From: Rheinheimera pacifica
GTDB lineage: Bacteria > Pseudomonadota > Gammaproteobacteria > Enterobacterales > Alteromonadaceae
Direction of reading: 5' to 3'
Assembly (NCBI RefSeq): GCF_024809855.1
Contig: NZ_JANUEM010000014.1
Span: 45,112 to 109,111, forward strand
Length of the DNA stretch: 64,000 bases
Positions 60,297 to 64,000 of this stretch are shown here, piece after piece. The notes under the pieces are model-generated. The model saw nothing but the letters and a program-made list of their open reading frames with translations. It made no database searches and was not told the DNA's origin. The position numbers were made by a program, and so were the translations under genes. Each line of letters opens with the position of its first letter. The stretch's first letter is position 1.

Positions 60297-60932
60297 ATGG
60301 CCGATCTGTATCGTTTCCCCGGTGTACAGCGCGATCTGAGCCGGCAAAGCCCCGAACAGCAACTGCAGCAGGCTTATGAGCGCGGTATGCAGGAAGGCAG
60401 GTTGCAAGGGGCAGAGCAAGGCCGCCAACAGGCACAACAGCAAGCCGAGCAACAGGCGTTGCAACAGGCTGATGCCCGCCAGCAACAGGCGATACAGCAA
60501 CTGCGCCAGCAGTTTGAACAACAATTGCAGCAGCTACAACAGCAACTGCTGCAACAACAGCAACAGCAGGAAAAACAACTGGCCCGGGCCATATTTGAAC
60601 TGGTCAGCCAACTGGCCACACTGACGCTTGAGGCTGAACTTAGCCTGCAACCTGCGCACTTGCAGCAGGCTGTCACCAGTGTACTGGCTTTATTGCAGGT
60701 AGATGAACAGATCCATACTATCCGGCTGGCCCCGGCAGATTTTGCGTTATGGCAACAACTGGACATTGCCGCCCTTGGTACGATTAACCTGCAACCCGAC
60801 GCCAGGCTGGCACCGCGTAGCGCTGAATTTGTTGGCCTGTCTCAGCTGCATTTACTCGATTTTCGCCAGCGTTTAAGCCAGATGTTACCGCAGTTGAAGC
60901 AACAGCTTGAGAGCACCGATGAGCCTGCTTAA
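60297..60932 (+). CDS. fliH: FliH, regulator of the export ATPase (lateral)
   Basis: This 211-residue protein has a strongly Gln-rich helical middle (about 20-105), as seen in FliH proteins with repeated glutamines. The C-terminal domain (IFELVSQLATLTLEAELSLQP, VGLSQLHLLDFRQRL) resembles the FliI-binding part of FliH. It forms the FliH2-FliI complex that feeds the export gate via FliN. The end overlaps fliI by 14 bp. Confidence 0.88.
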   Translation: MADLYRFPGVQRDLSRQSPEQQLQQAYERGMQEGRLQGAEQGRQQAQQQAEQQALQQADARQQQAIQQLRQQFEQQLQQLQQQLLQQQQQQEKQLARAIFELVSQLATLTLEAELSLQPAHLQQAVTSVLALLQVDEQIHTIRLAPADFALWQQLDIAALGTINLQPDARLAPRSAEFVGLSQLHLLDFRQRLSQMLPQLKQQLESTDEPA

Positions 60933-62247
60933 CCGCTTGCAACAGGTAGGCAGCCGGTTAGATGCCGGGGCCTTATACCAGAGCTTTGGCACTTTGGTGC
61001 GGGTAAACGGCATGGTGCTTACCGTCGCCGGTGGCCAGTATACGCTGGGGCAGCGCTATCAGGTAGAAATGCAGGATGGCCAGTGGGTTGAGGCTGAAGT
61101 AGTCGGTTTTGACCGCGAACAGGCATTTTTAATGCCGCTTACCAACGCCAGTGCACTAACAACCGGTGCCAGAGTCAGGCCGCAGGTAAACGCGGCTGCA
61201 TTAACTGTAAGCCGGGCTTTGCTGGGGCGGGTGCTTGATGGCCTGATGCAGCCACTTGATGGCGGTCCGGTATTAACCAAAGGTGAGCATATCAGCAGCC
61301 AGTTGGCGGCGGTAAACCCGATGCAGAAAAAGGGCGTTAGTACGCCGCTTGATGTTGGTATAAAAGCCATTAATGGTTTATTTACCGTTGGCCAGGGCCA
61401 GCGGTTGGGTTTATTTGCCGGGTCAGGCGTGGGTAAAAGTAAATTGCTCGGCATGATGACACGTTTTACCAGTGCTGATGTGGTGATAGTTGGCTTAGTA
61501 GGTGAGCGTGGCTGGGAAGTAAAAGATTTTATTGAACATAGCCTCGGCCCTGAAGGCATGAAAAAAGCCATTGTTGTGGCGGCACCGGCCGATCAGTCGC
61601 CGTTGCTGCGGATGCGCAGTGCCGAGCTGGCACACCGTTTGGCAGCCTGGTTTCGCGATCAGGGTTTGCATGTACTGTTACTGGTAGATTCATTAACCCG
61701 CTATGCCCAGGCACAGCGCGAAATTGCGCTGTCAGTCGGCGAGCCGCCGGCTACCCGTGGTTATCCGCCGTCAGTGTTTAGCAAACTTACCCAGTTGGTA
61801 GAGCGTGCCGGTAACAGCAGTGACAGCAATGGCAGTATGACAGCCATTTACACCGTGCTGGCCGAAGGTGACGACCAGCAAGACCCGATAGCCGACGCCG
61901 CCCGCGCTATTCTGGATGGCCATGTGGTATTAAGCCGCGAGCTGGCCGAACGCGGCCATTATCCGGCGATAGATATCGGTGCCTCCATCAGCCGGGTTAT
62001 GCCGAATATTGTCTCTGAGCAGCAGCTAAAAAGCTGTTACAGCTTAAAACGTTTATACAGCCGGTATCAGCAGGTACAAGAGCTGATACCGCTGGGGGCT
62101 TATCAGGCCGGGAAAGACAGCGAGCTGGATCGCGCCGTGGCGTTGTATCCGAAAATAGAGCAGTTCCTGTGTCAGGGTTTACATGAACAGGTTGATTTCA
62201 GCCAAACCGAACAACAACTGGCAACTTTGGTGGCGCAGCATGCTTAA
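60919..62247 (+). CDS. fliI: FliI, flagellum-specific export ATPase (lateral)
   Basis: I choose ATG 60919 (442 residues) over an upstream in-frame TTG 60907. It has the F1-beta-like ATPase fold with Walker A GSGVGKS at 168-174, VGLVGERGWEVKDFIEHSLG, and the Walker B region HVLLLVDSLTRYAQAQREIALSVGEPPATRGYPPSVF. It energises protein export and recycles chaperones. It overlaps fliH and fliJ. Confidence 0.96.
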   Translation: MSLLNRLQQVGSRLDAGALYQSFGTLVRVNGMVLTVAGGQYTLGQRYQVEMQDGQWVEAEVVGFDREQAFLMPLTNASALTTGARVRPQVNAAALTVSRALLGRVLDGLMQPLDGGPVLTKGEHISSQLAAVNPMQKKGVSTPLDVGIKAINGLFTVGQGQRLGLFAGSGVGKSKLLGMMTRFTSADVVIVGLVGERGWEVKDFIEHSLGPEGMKKAIVVAAPADQSPLLRMRSAELAHRLAAWFRDQGLHVLLLVDSLTRYAQAQREIALSVGEPPATRGYPPSVFSKLTQLVERAGNSSDSNGSMTAIYTVLAEGDDQQDPIADAARAILDGHVVLSRELAERGHYPAIDIGASISRVMPNIVSEQQLKSCYSLKRLYSRYQQVQELIPLGAYQAGKDSELDRAVALYPKIEQFLCQGLHEQVDFSQTEQQLATLVAQHA

Positions 62248-62662
62248 AAAATATCTGCAAACGCAACAGGATAACTTCGATATCATGCGCAGCCGGCACA
62301 GCCAGCTGCAACGTCAGGCCGAATATGAGCAGCAGCGCAGCAGCCTGCTGGCGCAACATATCGACAGCATGGAAACCAGCCGCCAGATGGTATGCAGCCT
62401 CAGCCTGCAGAATTTGTCGGGTTTAAAGGTGATCATGCATGATATGGCGCAGCAACAACAACACCGCAGCTTGCTGGCGCAGCAGGAAGCAAGCATGCAG
62501 CAACAGGCCTGCAACAAACAGGCTGCCTATAATCTGGCGATAGAGCAGGTACTGGAAAAACGCCGCCAGCATCAGTTACTGCAACAACAACGGCGCGAGC
62601 AAAAACAACAGGACGAGCTGGCAATGCAAATGTATCAGCGTCAGTTGGCTTCCGACTGCTGA
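62240..62662 (+). CDS. fliJ: FliJ, export chaperone-escort/ATPase stalk protein (lateral)
   Basis: I choose ATG 62240 (140 residues), overlapping the fliI stop by 8 bp; an earlier in-frame ATG lies inside fliI. The protein is one long Gln- and Met-rich coiled coil, as expected of FliJ, which inserts as a stalk in the FliI hexamer and contacts FlhA. Low-complexity sequence limits homology evidence, but order and build are right. It is the last flagellar gene in the window. Confidence 0.88.
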   Translation: MLKKYLQTQQDNFDIMRSRHSQLQRQAEYEQQRSSLLAQHIDSMETSRQMVCSLSLQNLSGLKVIMHDMAQQQQHRSLLAQQEASMQQQACNKQAAYNLAIEQVLEKRRQHQLLQQQRREQKQQDELAMQMYQRQLASDC

Positions 62663-63023
62663 AAACAGCTAAATTAAGATACTTTTAGACGCGCAGCCCG
62701 ATCTATCTTCGCGGCAATTTTTTTAGTTTTCCCATTTATACCGTTTGCACCAAAGGCTTTCAATTAAAGCAGATATACCGCTGATGACGAGGGTTTAACC
62801 GAATCGTGTAAGGTTTATCAAAACGCACTGTGGGGCCAGGTATGGCGGATCACATTCTACATTGAGCCGATAACTCATTTTTTGTAGTTTCCGTTACATA
62901 ACTATTGTTTGTTAATATCAAAATAAAATTAATTTGCTTATTTTGCAGAAATAAATTACAACTTTGCGTTGTGTACAAAATGCTTCGTCATTCAGGGGCA
63001 TTATTATTCAAGGATGAGGAAGT
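62663..63023. other. Intergenic region without a recognisable gene
   Basis: This 361-bp gap follows fliJ and is AT-rich in its second half. I find no convincing terminator, riboswitch or reading frame. A ribosome site (GAGGAAG) for the next gene lies at its end, and the promoter of that gene must lie here. It contains only poor -35/-10 matches. Confidence 0.6.
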
Positions 63024-64000
63024 ATGCGACGTTGGATATTAGCATTATTGTTTGTATTTCCATTGGCTAGCCAGGCAGTTAGCTTTACCCAGTACCCTAC
63101 CTCTACCAATACCTCCGGTAGTTTTACCCTGGCATGGCAGTCTCTTCCCACAGATACGCAGAATTTCAAAGTGCAGGAGCTAAAAGCAGGGGTAGAAACA
63201 CGTGTTGTAGCAAATAGCGGCACTTCTGTGATTGTTACCGGCCTCAGTAGTGGTACTTACAGTTATGAATTGTGGATAACCCGACGTTATTACAATAATC
63301 AAATTAGCGAGTGGGTAAGGGAAACCACTAAGCATGACACTATTTCAGTTGTTGTGTCTGTAACCATACCGCCACCTGCCAAACCGACAGCACCCTCATT
63401 AAGTAATAATGGCAGTTATAGTGTCAGTTGGGATGCTGTTACTGGTGCAAATAGCTATCGCCTTGAAGAACAAATAAATACCGGAGGTTGGCTTGAAGTA
63501 CAAAACTCTGCTGATCGGAGTATAGCTTATACCGGTAAAGCAGATGGTACCTATGGCTATAGAGTGAGAGCTTGTATTGGCAGTAATTGCTCAGGTTATA
63601 GTGCTACTGCAACGGTGCAGGTTAGCTACCCGCCAGCCGTTGCACCGGGTATTAGCTCGAATGTCAGCCAGACAACATACAGTTATCAAGGTAACCTCAG
63701 CGTGGCGTGGAATACGGTTGCGACGGCTACCCGTTATGAGCTGGAGCAGTTAATAGGGAGTACCTGGACAAATAAAGTGAGGGCGAACCAAACTTCGGTA
63801 TCGTTACTAAATTATGAGTTGGGCAGTTACTCATTCCGGGTGCGGGCGTGTAATGCCGGTGGCTGCAGCGGCTGGTCGGCCACGAGAGTGATTTCGCTGG
63901 CACAGGCACCCAATATTACCGGCGCAACCACTTCCCGTGGAACGGTAAGTTTAACCTGGGCACAACCGGGGCCGGCGAACTATGTTAATGTGGTAGAGAA
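63024..64000 (+). CDS. Start of a second secreted FN3-repeat protein (partial)
   Basis: The frame starts at ATG 63024 behind GAGGAAG and stays open to the right edge (at least 325 residues). A signal peptide (MRRWILALLFVFPLASQA) is followed by four FN3-like modules with the same signature as in the giant Rhs protein: SWDAVTGANSYRLEEQ, YGYRVRACIGSNCSGY and FRVRACNAGGCSGWSA. The shared RACN..GCSGWS ending makes common ancestry with the protein at 4414 very likely. It may be another SpvB/TcdB/Rhs-type toxin or its N-terminal relative, but the decisive downstream domains are outside the window. Confidence 0.85.
   Translation, partial: MRRWILALLFVFPLASQAVSFTQYPTSTNTSGSFTLAWQSLPTDTQNFKVQELKAGVETRVVANSGTSVIVTGLSSGTYSYELWITRRYYNNQISEWVRETTKHDTISVVVSVTIPPPAKPTAPSLSNNGSYSVSWDAVTGANSYRLEEQINTGGWLEVQNSADRSIAYTGKADGTYGYRVRACIGSNCSGYSATATVQVSYPPAVAPGISSNVSQTTYSYQGNLSVAWNTVATATRYELEQLIGSTWTNKVRANQTSVSLLNYELGSYSFRVRACNAGGCSGWSATRVISLAQAPNITGATTSRGTVSLTWAQPGPANYVNVVE

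Overview
The window looks like the chromosome of a gammaproteobacterium. Gene order, a lateral-type (laf) flagellar cluster, a sigma-54 regulator of the LafK type and an HAE-1 efflux pump all fit the Alteromonadales/Vibrionales/Aeromonadales group. A Rheinheimera/Arsukibacterium-like host is my guess and is not proven by the sequence.

Region 1 (1-4.1 kb): the end of a membrane-fusion gene, a complete RND efflux permease, and a convergent TetR/AcrR-type repressor. Region 2 (4.4-16.8 kb): a giant secreted polymorphic-toxin gene. It encodes a signal peptide, about a dozen fibronectin-III-like repeats with Cys/His-rich inserts, SpvB, FG-GAP, TcdB-middle, an Rhs shell and a GIY-YIG-like tip. It is followed by an Imm26-like immunity gene and then by an orphan Rhs core carrying an alternative HNH-type tip with an Imm33-like immunity gene. 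Region 3 (17.0-18.4 kb): a membrane diguanylate cyclase and a 128-bp palindromic intergenic repeat.

Region 4 (18.4-62.7 kb): one almost complete secondary (lateral) flagellar locus. It contains flgA-flgM-flgN plus bactofilin on the minus strand, then on the plus strand flgB-flgL, an unknown gene, a Maf-like glycosyltransferase, flagellin, fliD, fliS, a FliT-like gene, fliK, fliL, the flagellar sigma factor lafS, motA/motB (lafTU), a PilZ gene, fliMNPQR-flhBA, motY, lafK and fliEFGHIJ. Two sigma-54 promoters (before flgB and before the FliT-like gene) each carry the same upstream inverted repeat, a good candidate LafK enhancer. A c-di-GMP-I riboswitch sits in the leader of the motY-lafK-fliE-J operon. 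With the PilZ gene this gives c-di-GMP two entry points into the locus.

Inserted between the Maf-like gene pair and flagellin (31.9-40.3 kb) is an eight-gene block that is not a known flagellar component set. It encodes two lipoproteins, two single-pass periplasmic proteins (one with a PEGA-like tail, one with PEGA repeats and a cysteine-free formylglycine-enzyme-like domain), a 35-residue membrane peptide, an ExbB/MotA-type channel protein, and two ExbD-like proteins whose periplasmic parts are von Willebrand factor A domains. I read it as a candidate undescribed proton-motive-force-driven envelope machine. Region 5 (63.0 kb to the end): the start of a second secreted FN3-repeat protein, so FN3-repeat genes lie on both sides of the flagellar locus. 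I see no tRNA, rRNA, CRISPR array or intact insertion sequence.
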